DNA of 64,000 bases, from NCBI GenBank assembly GCA_903945175.1, contig CAJAUM010000025.1, positions 1 to 64,000 of the forward strand. Reading direction: 5' to 3'. The translations under genes were made by a program, and so were the position numbers. The notes under the pieces are model-generated. The model made no database searches. It was not told the origin of the DNA and saw nothing but the letters and a program-made list of their open reading frames with translations. Within the stretch, counting starts at the first letter, position 1; each line of letters begins with the position of its first letter. The DNA comes from an uncultured Bacteroidales bacterium. Its GTDB lineage: Bacteria; Bacteroidota; Bacteroidia; Bacteroidales; FEN-979. This document shows, piece by piece, positions 36,609-44,935 of the stretch.

Positions 36609-36824
36609 ATGGAAAATCAAAAGAAAAATTTTTATCCGAATTTCCCCAAGATGCCTGCTAAAATGAACATGCCAAAGAAATCCGGTGAATCAGAACCTGG
36701 TAAAATGCCGGACCCCACCAAGTGGAACCACCATATTAAGAACCATCTGGATGAAAATGGCAATTGGAAGCCAAAATTGGTTGCATTGGGTTTAGCACAT
36801 TGGAGGAAGCAAAATATGAAGTAA
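36609..36824 (+). CDS. Small Lys/Pro/Met-rich 71-aa protein, candidate exported peptide
   Basis: I do not recognise a family. The sequence is hydrophilic and basic, with no signal peptide. The N-terminal half is rich in K, P and M (FYPNFPKMPAKMNMPKKS), and the C-terminal half reads PTKWNHHIKNHLDENGNWKPK and ends LGLAHWRKQNMK. There is no double-glycine site and no nitrile-hydratase-like leader of the kind NHLM exporters normally process. Its place between a (CATT)6 repeat and a perfect hairpin, directly before exporter genes, makes it a real gene candidate. It could be an exported peptide, a regulator or an accessory protein; which one is unknown. Confidence 0.6.
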   Translation: MENQKKNFYPNFPKMPAKMNMPKKSGESEPGKMPDPTKWNHHIKNHLDENGNWKPKLVALGLAHWRKQNMK

Positions 36825-36849
36825 ATTTTTTGAGGCTTAAACGTTTTAA

Positions 36850-36874
36850 GGCGGGTTGTTTAACACAACCCGCC
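36850..36874 (+). terminator. Perfect 10-bp hairpin, probable terminator or attenuator
   Basis: GGCGGGTTGT (36850-36859), loop TTAAC, ACAACCCGCC (36865-36874). It lies 25 bp after the 71-aa ORF and 35 bp before the HlyD-like gene. The T-tract after it is weak (ctgttggtttatt), so read-through is likely. It would make the small ORF the most abundant part of the transcript. Confidence 0.7.
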
Positions 36875-36909
36875 CTGTTGGTTTATTATGTTAACCGGTA
36901 ATAAATTTA

Positions 36910-38163
36910 ATGATGGATAAGGCAGAAAAAATACAACCTGCAGGATCAACTGGCAATCCTGAAGAGATGAACCGTATGTTGAAAATTACACGGCCACACT
37001 ATTGGATCTCCCTGACTGCCCTCGGTTTGCTCGTTATAATCACCATAATTTGGGGCATATTCGGAAGCATTCCACAACGGATTGAAGGTTTGGGGGAAAT
37101 TGTTAGCGAACAGGGCCTTCACGGGATTATCGCACTCTATCCGGGTGGTGTTGAACAGGTTAATTTTGAATTGGGGGAGAAGGTAAAAAAAGGCGATATT
37201 TTGCTTCATTTAAATCAACCTCAGGTATTACATCAACTTGTTGAACTGAATGCCGAGATGGAAGTACTGAAATTGCAGGATTCCCTTCTCAGAATTCGTG
37301 ATACACGGGATTATCCCAATAAAATGAGATATTACAGTCTTGAGGAGGAACGCTTGAAAAAGGAGACGGAACATCTTCAGGACCAGATTACTTTTTTTGA
37401 GTTGAAGATCCAGCAGCAGCAGGATTTATGGAACAAGGGCCTTGCAACAAGGGAAAATTTTGTGGATGCCAAAAATCAATTGTCGGAAGCTCATGACCAG
37501 CGAATTCAAACTGAGCAAATGGTTCGGACCAATCAGCTGGATCAGCAAACATGGATGTATGACCGTGTTTACAAGCAGGAAGATTACCTGGGCCAGATAC
37601 AGATTTTAGAAAAAAAGATAGATAATATTAGCGAGGATTATAATCGCCAGAGTATCATTGGTAGCCCGGTCGATGGCATCATTATCGATATGTCGGTGAC
37701 CAATGGCGATTTCGTAAATGCGGGTACCCGGATGATGGTGGTTGAAGATTTAGGAAACCAAAAAAACCATTTGTTAGATCTCTTTATTCCGTTTAACTCA
37801 AACGCTGAGGTAACACCGGGTATGGAGGTTATGATAGAACCATTTACTGTAAATCACAATCTTTATGGGTGGTTAATAGGCAAGGTGTTAGAGGTTAATC
37901 ATTTTGTTTCAAATACAAGCTCCATCCTCGATGAATTGAACAATCCTGATCTGGTGGCACTTATACAGCAGCAAGGTCCTACTTACCGGGTTAAGATTGC
38001 ATTGATAACTGATCCTTCAACAAAAAGCGGTTTTAAGTGGTCAAACAGAACAGGCCCCCCCTACACCATTAATACCGGTACGCTCTGTAATGCCTCCGTG
38101 CTGGTGAAGGAAAAACCTCCCATAGACTACATCATTCCAATTTTTAAATCATTTTTCGAATAA
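36910..38163 (+). CDS. NHLM-type secretion adaptor (HlyD family periplasmic protein)
   Basis: The membrane-fusion adaptor that bridges the inner-membrane ABC exporter and the TolC-like channel. It has 417 residues: one membrane helix (about 34-56, SLTALGLLVIITIIWGIFGSIP), a beta-barrel/lipoyl half-motif (LGEKVKKGDILLHL), a long alpha-helical hairpin (about 112-235) and the second lipoyl half (IIGSPVDGIIIDMSVTNGDFV). The IWGIFGSIPQRIEG opening is characteristic of the NHLM bacteriocin secretion protein family. It begins the four-gene export block; the next gene follows by 30 bp. Confidence 0.87.
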   Translation: MMDKAEKIQPAGSTGNPEEMNRMLKITRPHYWISLTALGLLVIITIIWGIFGSIPQRIEGLGEIVSEQGLHGIIALYPGGVEQVNFELGEKVKKGDILLHLNQPQVLHQLVELNAEMEVLKLQDSLLRIRDTRDYPNKMRYYSLEEERLKKETEHLQDQITFFELKIQQQQDLWNKGLATRENFVDAKNQLSEAHDQRIQTEQMVRTNQLDQQTWMYDRVYKQEDYLGQIQILEKKIDNISEDYNRQSIIGSPVDGIIIDMSVTNGDFVNAGTRMMVVEDLGNQKNHLLDLFIPFNSNAEVTPGMEVMIEPFTVNHNLYGWLIGKVLEVNHFVSNTSSILDELNNPDLVALIQQQGPTYRVKIALITDPSTKSGFKWSNRTGPPYTINTGTLCNASVLVKEKPPIDYIIPIFKSFFE

Positions 38164-38193
38164 CCACCCGTAAAAATCTAGCGAGACCTTACC

Positions 38194-40368
38194 ATGAGCA
38201 ATCTGCATGTGAAAAAAAAGGTTCCGGTCATTCTCCAGATTGGTGAAAATGAATCCGGTCCGGTTGCGCTCACAATGGTTTTTTCCTTCTACCATTGTAA
38301 CCCGGCAAAGGATGCTCTAAACCAGGAATGTGGTGTTTCTGATAATTCAAAAATACCGATCGACCGATTAATGAAGGTAGCCGCAGGCCATGAGTTTATA
38401 TCGGAAGTCCGCTCTTGTGGCATTGAAGAGCTAAAGTCACTTCAATTGCCAGTTATCATTGGGATTAATGGTGGATATTACAGTGTCTTAACCGGCTATA
38501 ATAAAGATACTTTCCAGGTAAATGACACCCATGAAGGGAAGACGCGCCTAAGCGGAGCGGAACTGGAAAAGGCGTATGACGGTCACACCTTGGTTATTAC
38601 ACCCGGCCCCGATTTTAAATCAGACAAAGAGAAGAACGTATTTTTTGACAGAGTTTGGGGTCGAATAGCTCCTAGCAAGTTTGATTTGGGTTTTGTTTTA
38701 CTGTGTGGGACCATACTGGTTATACCTGCAATAATTATGGCCGGGTTGAATAAACTGTTTTTTGATGATATTATTGGATTAAAACAGCCAATGTACTTCA
38801 AACCTATGTTGGTGTTGATTGCCGGGCTTTTCTTTTTAAATGGCTTTCTTACATATCTGCAACAAAAAATTCTTGTCAAAGTTGAACTACGCCTTGCCAT
38901 TGTTGAGTCCTCAAAACTTTTGATGCATATTTTAAAGCTTCCCATCCGATTTTTTATGACGCGCCAACCTGGAGAAATTTTTAAGCGCGTTCAACTCAAT
39001 GACGACCTGGCATCCTTGCTCTCAACCCAACTTGCAGGCACGGTTTCAAGCATGATTACAGTTATATTTTATGCTGCTGTCATGATCCAGTATAATGTTC
39101 TTCTTACTGTAATTGGGGTCAGTGTAATCCTGGTCAACCTTTTTGTGCTTCGCATCATTTCTGAAAAAAGATCCACCCTGAACCAGCTGCTTTTTGAGCG
39201 CAACCAACGTACATTCAGCACCGCCGGTGTCGGGCTTGAGCAAATAGAAACCATAAAAGCTACCGGATCCGAAAACGATTTTTTCGGTCTGTGGTCGGGA
39301 AACCTTTCCAATGCAGTTGTGTTTGATCAGAAGCTGAATTTTACTTCCAACCTTCTTGATGCGTTACCAGATTTTCTCTCAAACCTGAATAATATCATTT
39401 TATTGACGCTTGGCGGGCTGCTCGTTATTTATGGCGAGATGACCATTGGTATTTTCATTGCATTCCAGAGCCTGATGTCTAATTTTACCGGACCTGTAAA
39501 GTCTGTTGTTTCTATGGGAAGCGACATGCAGGTGGCAAAGAGCAATATCAACACCATTCAGGACGCTTTGTCGACCAAACCGGATATCTATTATAATGAT
39601 GAGACCGTTGAAAACCCACAATCCATCACTGCTGCAAATTCCAAATTACATGGATTCCTTGATTTTAAAAATGTCACCTTCGGGTATGATCGCTTCCGTG
39701 ATCCACTGATAGAGAACTTTTCATTGCATGTTGAACCGGGACGAAGGATTGCCCTGGTGGGAGGTTCTGGATCAGGAAAATCGACCCTGGCAAAACTGGT
39801 GGCCGGGTTATACCACCCCTGGGCCGGGCAAATTCTTTTCGATAACTGCGAACGGAACGCATTTCCGCAAGATTTAATCAGAAACTCCGTTTCACTTGTT
39901 GATCAGGAAATATTCCTTTTCAAAGGAACAGTCAACGAGAATATCACAATGTGGAATAATACCATTGGTACGCCCGACATTATCCAGTCGACCAAAGATG
40001 CCTGCATTCACGATGTTATCTCATCAAGACCCGGCGGTTACACCAGCATGCTTATCAATGCAGGAAACAACCTCAGCGGAGGACAGCGGCAACGGATAGA
40101 AATTGCCCGTGCATTGGTCGTTAACCCTACTATTCTTGTGATGGATGAAGCGACCAGTGCCCTGGATGCAAATACCGAAAAAAGCATTGATAATAACATA
40201 CGCCGGCGGGGCTGTACCACGCTTATTATTGCCCACCGGCTCAGTACGATCCGCGATTGCGATGAAATCATTGTGCTTGATAATGGAAAAGTAGCTCAGC
40301 GTGGAACACACGGGGAATTGGTTAGGGACAGGCAAGGGCTTTATTTTAAACTGGTAAATCTAAACTGA
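38194..40368 (+). CDS. NHLM-type ABC exporter 1 with a degenerate C39 peptidase domain
   Basis: A half-size ABC exporter of 724 residues. Residues 1-135 form a C39 peptidase-like domain. Aligned by eye to active relatives (QMEAVECGAAAL, NHFLVVEGF, LNDPASG), this protein has Ser21 for the catalytic Cys (NESGPVAL), Tyr95 for the His (GGYYSVLTGY), and keeps Asp111 (VNDTHEG). It should not cleave. Six membrane helices follow, then a complete ATPase: GGSGSGKST (about 523-531), LSGGQRQRIEIARAL, ILVMDEATSALD, IAHRLSTI. The body matches NHLM exporter 1 closely (GEIFKRVQLNDD, IETIKATGSENDFF). It probably binds cargo like the HlyB C39-like domain and pairs with the next gene's product. Confidence 0.88.
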   Translation: MSNLHVKKKVPVILQIGENESGPVALTMVFSFYHCNPAKDALNQECGVSDNSKIPIDRLMKVAAGHEFISEVRSCGIEELKSLQLPVIIGINGGYYSVLTGYNKDTFQVNDTHEGKTRLSGAELEKAYDGHTLVITPGPDFKSDKEKNVFFDRVWGRIAPSKFDLGFVLLCGTILVIPAIIMAGLNKLFFDDIIGLKQPMYFKPMLVLIAGLFFLNGFLTYLQQKILVKVELRLAIVESSKLLMHILKLPIRFFMTRQPGEIFKRVQLNDDLASLLSTQLAGTVSSMITVIFYAAVMIQYNVLLTVIGVSVILVNLFVLRIISEKRSTLNQLLFERNQRTFSTAGVGLEQIETIKATGSENDFFGLWSGNLSNAVVFDQKLNFTSNLLDALPDFLSNLNNIILLTLGGLLVIYGEMTIGIFIAFQSLMSNFTGPVKSVVSMGSDMQVAKSNINTIQDALSTKPDIYYNDETVENPQSITAANSKLHGFLDFKNVTFGYDRFRDPLIENFSLHVEPGRRIALVGGSGSGKSTLAKLVAGLYHPWAGQILFDNCERNAFPQDLIRNSVSLVDQEIFLFKGTVNENITMWNNTIGTPDIIQSTKDACIHDVISSRPGGYTSMLINAGNNLSGGQRQRIEIARALVVNPTILVMDEATSALDANTEKSIDNNIRRRGCTTLIIAHRLSTIRDCDEIIVLDNGKVAQRGTHGELVRDRQGLYFKLVNLN

Positions 40369-40369
40369 T

Positions 40370-43297
40370 ATGGAGCAGCAAACGATTTCTTCGTTTTATA
40401 GCCAAACTGTGCAACTGGTCAGTAATCAGCCACTTTCTCTAAACAGCCGTTCAACAGTAGGTTTCTACCTTGAAGAGGGCGATGCCGATGTTTTCTATGT
40501 TGAAAAACTACCCACCGGTCCGGGCAGGAGACTATTCCTCATCAGAGTAAATGGCCCGTTTCTGATACCATCATTTAAGGAAAATGATTCCCTGTCGATG
40601 GTTATTTATGCGTTAACGAATTGTACCATCGGAGTTCTCAATACGGATTCATTGAACAGTCTTGTATCGGCAAACACCGATTATGCTTCATCTCTTTTTG
40701 ATAGTTGGTTAATCAAGGTCTCTTCAGGACTGAACCAATTCGGAACAATGCCCCTGTTAAACGGTCTCACAGCGATGCCCTCCTTTTCGGCCGATCCGCT
40801 GAAAAGCTACAGCGCATCCAACCCCGATGAAGTGTTATGGGTGGAAGCGATGGGCCTGAAACCACTATATTATCATATTGCTGATCCTTTGTCGTTGAAT
40901 ATCAAATTCTTGCCGATTACATCAAATCTTTGGATGAATTTTGGCGTAACTACACAGAGAAAAATATTTCTGACAAGGCAAATTATTGCAGATGATCAGT
41001 TTCTGCCTCAGTTATTTGAATTTAATAATCTGATTATAATCGTATTAAAAAATTTATACGCTTCGGAGCAAAAAATTGAACTTGCCCAGGTTAAAGAAAC
41101 ATACACCTACAGGACGCAATCAGTTTCCAGTGCACTGAGACGGTTCAAATCTATTATTACGGGTAAAGATAACGATGATCTTTTTAAAGACGTCAAGAGC
41201 CCCGGTGGAGACCCATTCACTCCGGTTAATGAGAAGATGCTGATCCTGCAAACCTGTCAGTTAATTGGTGAGGGAGAGAAGATCGATTTCATCGACCCGG
41301 GAACCCGTATCAGCGATAGGCATGATTCTCTCTGGAACATTCTCAGGGCTTCAAACATCCGTTCGAGAATGGTAACCCTTGAACCGCACTGGTGGACCAA
41401 TAATGCCGGCTCGATGCTTGGTTTTCTTAAAGATGGCCATACGCCTGTGGGACTTATTGCCAGAGGAAATACAGGGTACTGGATGATTGATCTGAAGAAC
41501 CGTAAAAAGGAGGTGGTAACAGAAGCGGTTCACCAGCAACTGGATTCAAGGGGATATAGTTTTTTCACACCTTTTCCCAAGGGAAAACTTCAGGGCAAAG
41601 AACTAATTCGTTTTGCCCTTCAATTTACCTACAAGGATATTGTCAGTTTTATGGTTATTGGTATCATTGGCGCGTTGCTGGCGTTGATTATTCCTGTTGT
41701 TGGAGGATATGTATTCAATAAGGTAATTCCTGGAGGCGACACCAGTGAGCTTTGGCAGATCGGGGCTATTATGGTCATTTGTGTAATCACAATCGGCCTA
41801 CTGAATTTTGCTAAATCCATTGCGGTTCTCAGGATAGCCGGAAAGGCAGGTTATAAGCTCCAGTCAGCCTTATGGGACCGTATACTATCCCTTAAAGTTG
41901 ATTTTTTCAGGAACTACAGCCCTGGCAACCTTGCTGAGCGAAGTATGGGGATTGAGCGGATCCGCGATACACTGTCAACGACCGTCCTGGGCGCCATGAT
42001 TTCGGGAATTTTTTCGGTTTTTTATCTTGCGCTTCTGTTTTTTTATGATCTCAAGCTGGCACTACTTGCCCTCTTTCTGGGACTTGTGGTTGCCGGATTT
42101 ACTCTTACAATCAGTTTATTGGCATATAAACACGTCGTATTCATGCGCCGTATGGATGCCATGATTTCCGGGTTCCTACTCATGGCTATTCGCGGAATTA
42201 ACAAAATACGGGTTACCGGCAGCAAAGAAAAGGTGTTCTCCTTGTGGGCTGACCGGTATGCGCAGCAAAAAGTCCATTACCGTCAAAAACGTACGCTACT
42301 CATGGTTGCAAGTATTTTCACGGTGACTTTTCCTGTCCTTGCATCCATGCTTATTTTTATCAGGGTATATGACATTTTTACTTCGGGAATGCCCGGTTTC
42401 GGCATCGGAGATTTCGTAGCATTCAACAGTGCCTATCTCAGCTTTCAGGGAGCCATGATACAAACTTTCATGGTCACAGTACCTTTGCTGAACATCAAGC
42501 CTACATATCAATTGTTTCAACCGATTTTAGAGGCCGATACCGAAGATATGAACGAGAAACTTGATCCGGGGGAGCTCAGCGGCGGCATCGAAATCACAAA
42601 ACTGAGTTTTCAATATCCGAACGCTCCAGACTGGAGCCTGAAAGATCTTTCCATGGTGATTTCTCCAGGTCAGTTTGTGGCGATTACCGGAAGTTCTGGT
42701 TCAGGAAAATCAACGTTGGTGAGGTTACTGCTCGGATTCGAAAATTATAATACAGGTAGTATTCTTTTTGATGACAGGGAGCTTAAAGATCTTGATATCA
42801 GAGGTATAAGAGATCAATTGGGCGTTGTGTTGCAGAATTCAAAAATTATGCAGGGAACCGTTTTGTATAACATTACGGGTTCATCTCTCTTCACGGAAGA
42901 GGATGCCTGGAGGGCTGCTGAGATGGCAGGATGTGATGATGAGATCAGAAACCTTCCAAACAGGATGTATACAATACTGCCTCCTGGCGGCGATACCTTG
43001 TCGGGAGGACAGCAGCAACGAATCATTATTGCACGGGCGCTGATCCGTAATCCGAAGATATTTATTTTTGATGAGGCTACCAGCGCACTCGACAATGAAA
43101 CACAAGGGATCGTTAGCGCAAGTATTGAAAAACTGAATGCTACACGTATCGTAATAGCACATCGCCTGAGTACCATCATCAATGCTGACCGGATTTTTGT
43201 GCTTGACAAAGGTCAGCTTATCGAAGAGGGCAGCTACCAGGAACTAATTGAGAAGAACGGGTTCTTTGCAGAACTGACCCGGCGTCAATTGGCATGA
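40370..43297 (+). CDS. NHLM-type ABC exporter 2, ATP-binding protein
   Basis: The partner exporter subunit, 975 residues, starting one base after the previous stop. It has a long N-terminal cytosolic region (about 1-420) that lacks a peptidase signature and resembles the cyclic-nucleotide-like N domain of NHLM exporter 2. Six membrane helices follow (starting IVSFMVIGIIGALLALIIPVVGGYVFNKVIPGG), then the ATPase GSSGSGKST (about 774-783), LSGGQQQRIIIARAL, IFIFDEATSALD and IAHRLSTI. Both ATP sites look intact. With the adaptor and the TolC protein it makes a complete trans-envelope export route. Confidence 0.88.
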   Translation: MEQQTISSFYSQTVQLVSNQPLSLNSRSTVGFYLEEGDADVFYVEKLPTGPGRRLFLIRVNGPFLIPSFKENDSLSMVIYALTNCTIGVLNTDSLNSLVSANTDYASSLFDSWLIKVSSGLNQFGTMPLLNGLTAMPSFSADPLKSYSASNPDEVLWVEAMGLKPLYYHIADPLSLNIKFLPITSNLWMNFGVTTQRKIFLTRQIIADDQFLPQLFEFNNLIIIVLKNLYASEQKIELAQVKETYTYRTQSVSSALRRFKSIITGKDNDDLFKDVKSPGGDPFTPVNEKMLILQTCQLIGEGEKIDFIDPGTRISDRHDSLWNILRASNIRSRMVTLEPHWWTNNAGSMLGFLKDGHTPVGLIARGNTGYWMIDLKNRKKEVVTEAVHQQLDSRGYSFFTPFPKGKLQGKELIRFALQFTYKDIVSFMVIGIIGALLALIIPVVGGYVFNKVIPGGDTSELWQIGAIMVICVITIGLLNFAKSIAVLRIAGKAGYKLQSALWDRILSLKVDFFRNYSPGNLAERSMGIERIRDTLSTTVLGAMISGIFSVFYLALLFFYDLKLALLALFLGLVVAGFTLTISLLAYKHVVFMRRMDAMISGFLLMAIRGINKIRVTGSKEKVFSLWADRYAQQKVHYRQKRTLLMVASIFTVTFPVLASMLIFIRVYDIFTSGMPGFGIGDFVAFNSAYLSFQGAMIQTFMVTVPLLNIKPTYQLFQPILEADTEDMNEKLDPGELSGGIEITKLSFQYPNAPDWSLKDLSMVISPGQFVAITGSSGSGKSTLVRLLLGFENYNTGSILFDDRELKDLDIRGIRDQLGVVLQNSKIMQGTVLYNITGSSLFTEEDAWRAAEMAGCDDEIRNLPNRMYTILPPGGDTLSGGQQQRIIIARALIRNPKIFIFDEATSALDNETQGIVSASIEKLNATRIVIAHRLSTIINADRIFVLDKGQLIEEGSYQELIEKNGFFAELTRRQLA

Positions 43298-43356
43298 AAC
43301 TGTAAAATCTGATCAACTCATGAATCGGACAGACATTTAACAAGGTTAATAGAGCA

Positions 43357-44886
43357 ATGAAAAAGACAATCCTGATCCTCATCCTTCTTGCAGCGGGAAC
43401 CTCAATTGTGAAATGCCAAGAGACCTTTAATTATGATTCCTTGTCTACATTCAGGATACTGCAGACAGGTCTTGAGACAAATTTTAACATCAAGTTGAAA
43501 AGATATGTAGTGAATGGAAGCATGGGGCAAATGACTACTGCCAAAGGCATCTTTAATCCGCAACTTACGATGGAAGGTTATGGATTTTATGGTCAGGATC
43601 CAACGATGACATTCCAGGATTCCTATTCCCTGAAGGGACAGCTTTTAGTTCCTACCCGTTCTGGAATCAAGTTCTATACGGGATTTAAGCTTTCCAACGA
43701 AATCGATATAATTACCGGTGCTCCGGGAATTTTTCCTTCTCAGTATTTACTTATCAATGAATCGGGTATGTGGGCCGGTTTTTACTTGCCCCTCCTTCGC
43801 GATCTTGGCCGAAACAATTCCAACAATGTAACATTTCTTTCAGCCAAAATGATGTACAAAGCCCAGAGTGTTTCGTTTAACGATGGGATATGCCAGTTCA
43901 TCAGGGATGCCCTTATATCATATTATAATACGTATCAGTGCGTTACAGCTTTCAAAATACTGCGCGATGCCAATAAAGATGCACACGAATACGTTGCCGA
44001 TATTCAGGCATTGATAGATAATGAGCAATTACCAAAAACCGAGGTCTATCGAGCACAAGCCTATCAGCTCAACATTTCCCAACAATTTTCATTGGCGCGC
44101 AATGATATCGTTAATTCATTCTATGATCTCATTACCTCTTTGGGTATAAAAGGAACCCTGGTTGCCAATACTTTACCTACCTTTCTTGATTCGCTTCCTG
44201 ATCCATCCACCTTTCCGTGGGACAAATATTCAGCCTACATTATCAGGAACATTGATTCAATGGTGGTCAATACTCCGTATTTTAAAAGTCAGGACCTGCT
44301 GACTTCCTCCTCTCAGATTATAATGAATGGCGCAAAGTTTAATCAGTTAAATGATCTTAACCTTGATTTTCGATTCATGTATTTCGGGTCAACAGTAGGT
44401 GAGCCGATTTCGCAATTCGGAGACAGTTTTTCCAGTGGGTTGCCGGGATCTGCCTTGAATATTACCTTGTCATATAAGATACCTTTTTTGAATGAGGAGC
44501 GTAAAGGCGATTACCTTTCCAAACTATCTACCTTTGAATACAACAACACGCAACTCCAGAGGGTGAAATTTGAGGCGAAATCGAAGGTTTATAAACTTTT
44601 AAGCGATATTGGGAATCTTATGCCTTTATTCAAGAACCAGATTGATCTCGCCGAAATTGAGAAAAAAACTTTCCAGAGTGAAGTTCAGAAATTTGATATG
44701 GGGGCTTCAACCCAGATCGATATGATCAATACCTATATGGATTATAATAAGGCCCTTTTGAATGTGGAGTCAGGTCGTCTGGCAATTATCAACAGGGTGA
44801 TAAACCTGAAATATCTGATCGGAGACTTTCCCGTAAGTTCTGATGAGCTGGTCACTTATAATCCCTGGGTTTTCAACACGAAATAG
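43357..44886 (+). CDS. TolC-family outer-membrane efflux protein
   Basis: The outer-membrane exit duct of the export system, 509 residues. A signal peptide (MKKTILILILLAAGTSIVKC) is followed by alternating long helices and short beta strands, with the repeat of a helical region near 170-270 and again near 390-480 typical of TolC. SLKGQLLVPTRSGIKFYTGFKLSN and ALNITLSYKIPFLNEERKGDYLSKL are beta-strand stretches, the latter a common TolC-family block before the second helical pair. It lies 59 bp after the exporter gene and 49 bp before the first NRPS gene, which ties export physically to biosynthesis. Confidence 0.83.
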   Translation: MKKTILILILLAAGTSIVKCQETFNYDSLSTFRILQTGLETNFNIKLKRYVVNGSMGQMTTAKGIFNPQLTMEGYGFYGQDPTMTFQDSYSLKGQLLVPTRSGIKFYTGFKLSNEIDIITGAPGIFPSQYLLINESGMWAGFYLPLLRDLGRNNSNNVTFLSAKMMYKAQSVSFNDGICQFIRDALISYYNTYQCVTAFKILRDANKDAHEYVADIQALIDNEQLPKTEVYRAQAYQLNISQQFSLARNDIVNSFYDLITSLGIKGTLVANTLPTFLDSLPDPSTFPWDKYSAYIIRNIDSMVVNTPYFKSQDLLTSSSQIIMNGAKFNQLNDLNLDFRFMYFGSTVGEPISQFGDSFSSGLPGSALNITLSYKIPFLNEERKGDYLSKLSTFEYNNTQLQRVKFEAKSKVYKLLSDIGNLMPLFKNQIDLAEIEKKTFQSEVQKFDMGASTQIDMINTYMDYNKALLNVESGRLAIINRVINLKYLIGDFPVSSDELVTYNPWVFNTK

Positions 44887-44935
44887 CAGATCGATTTTTA
44901 AAATTTTAATTAACCGGGTGGTCCAACAGTTAATT

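Noticed and set aside
36609-36824. NHLP- or double-glycine-type bacteriocin precursor
   Set aside because: The 71-aa ORF has no GG/GA cleavage site, no nitrile-hydratase-like leader and no Cys/Ser/Thr-rich core, so I list it only as a candidate exported peptide, not as a known RiPP class.
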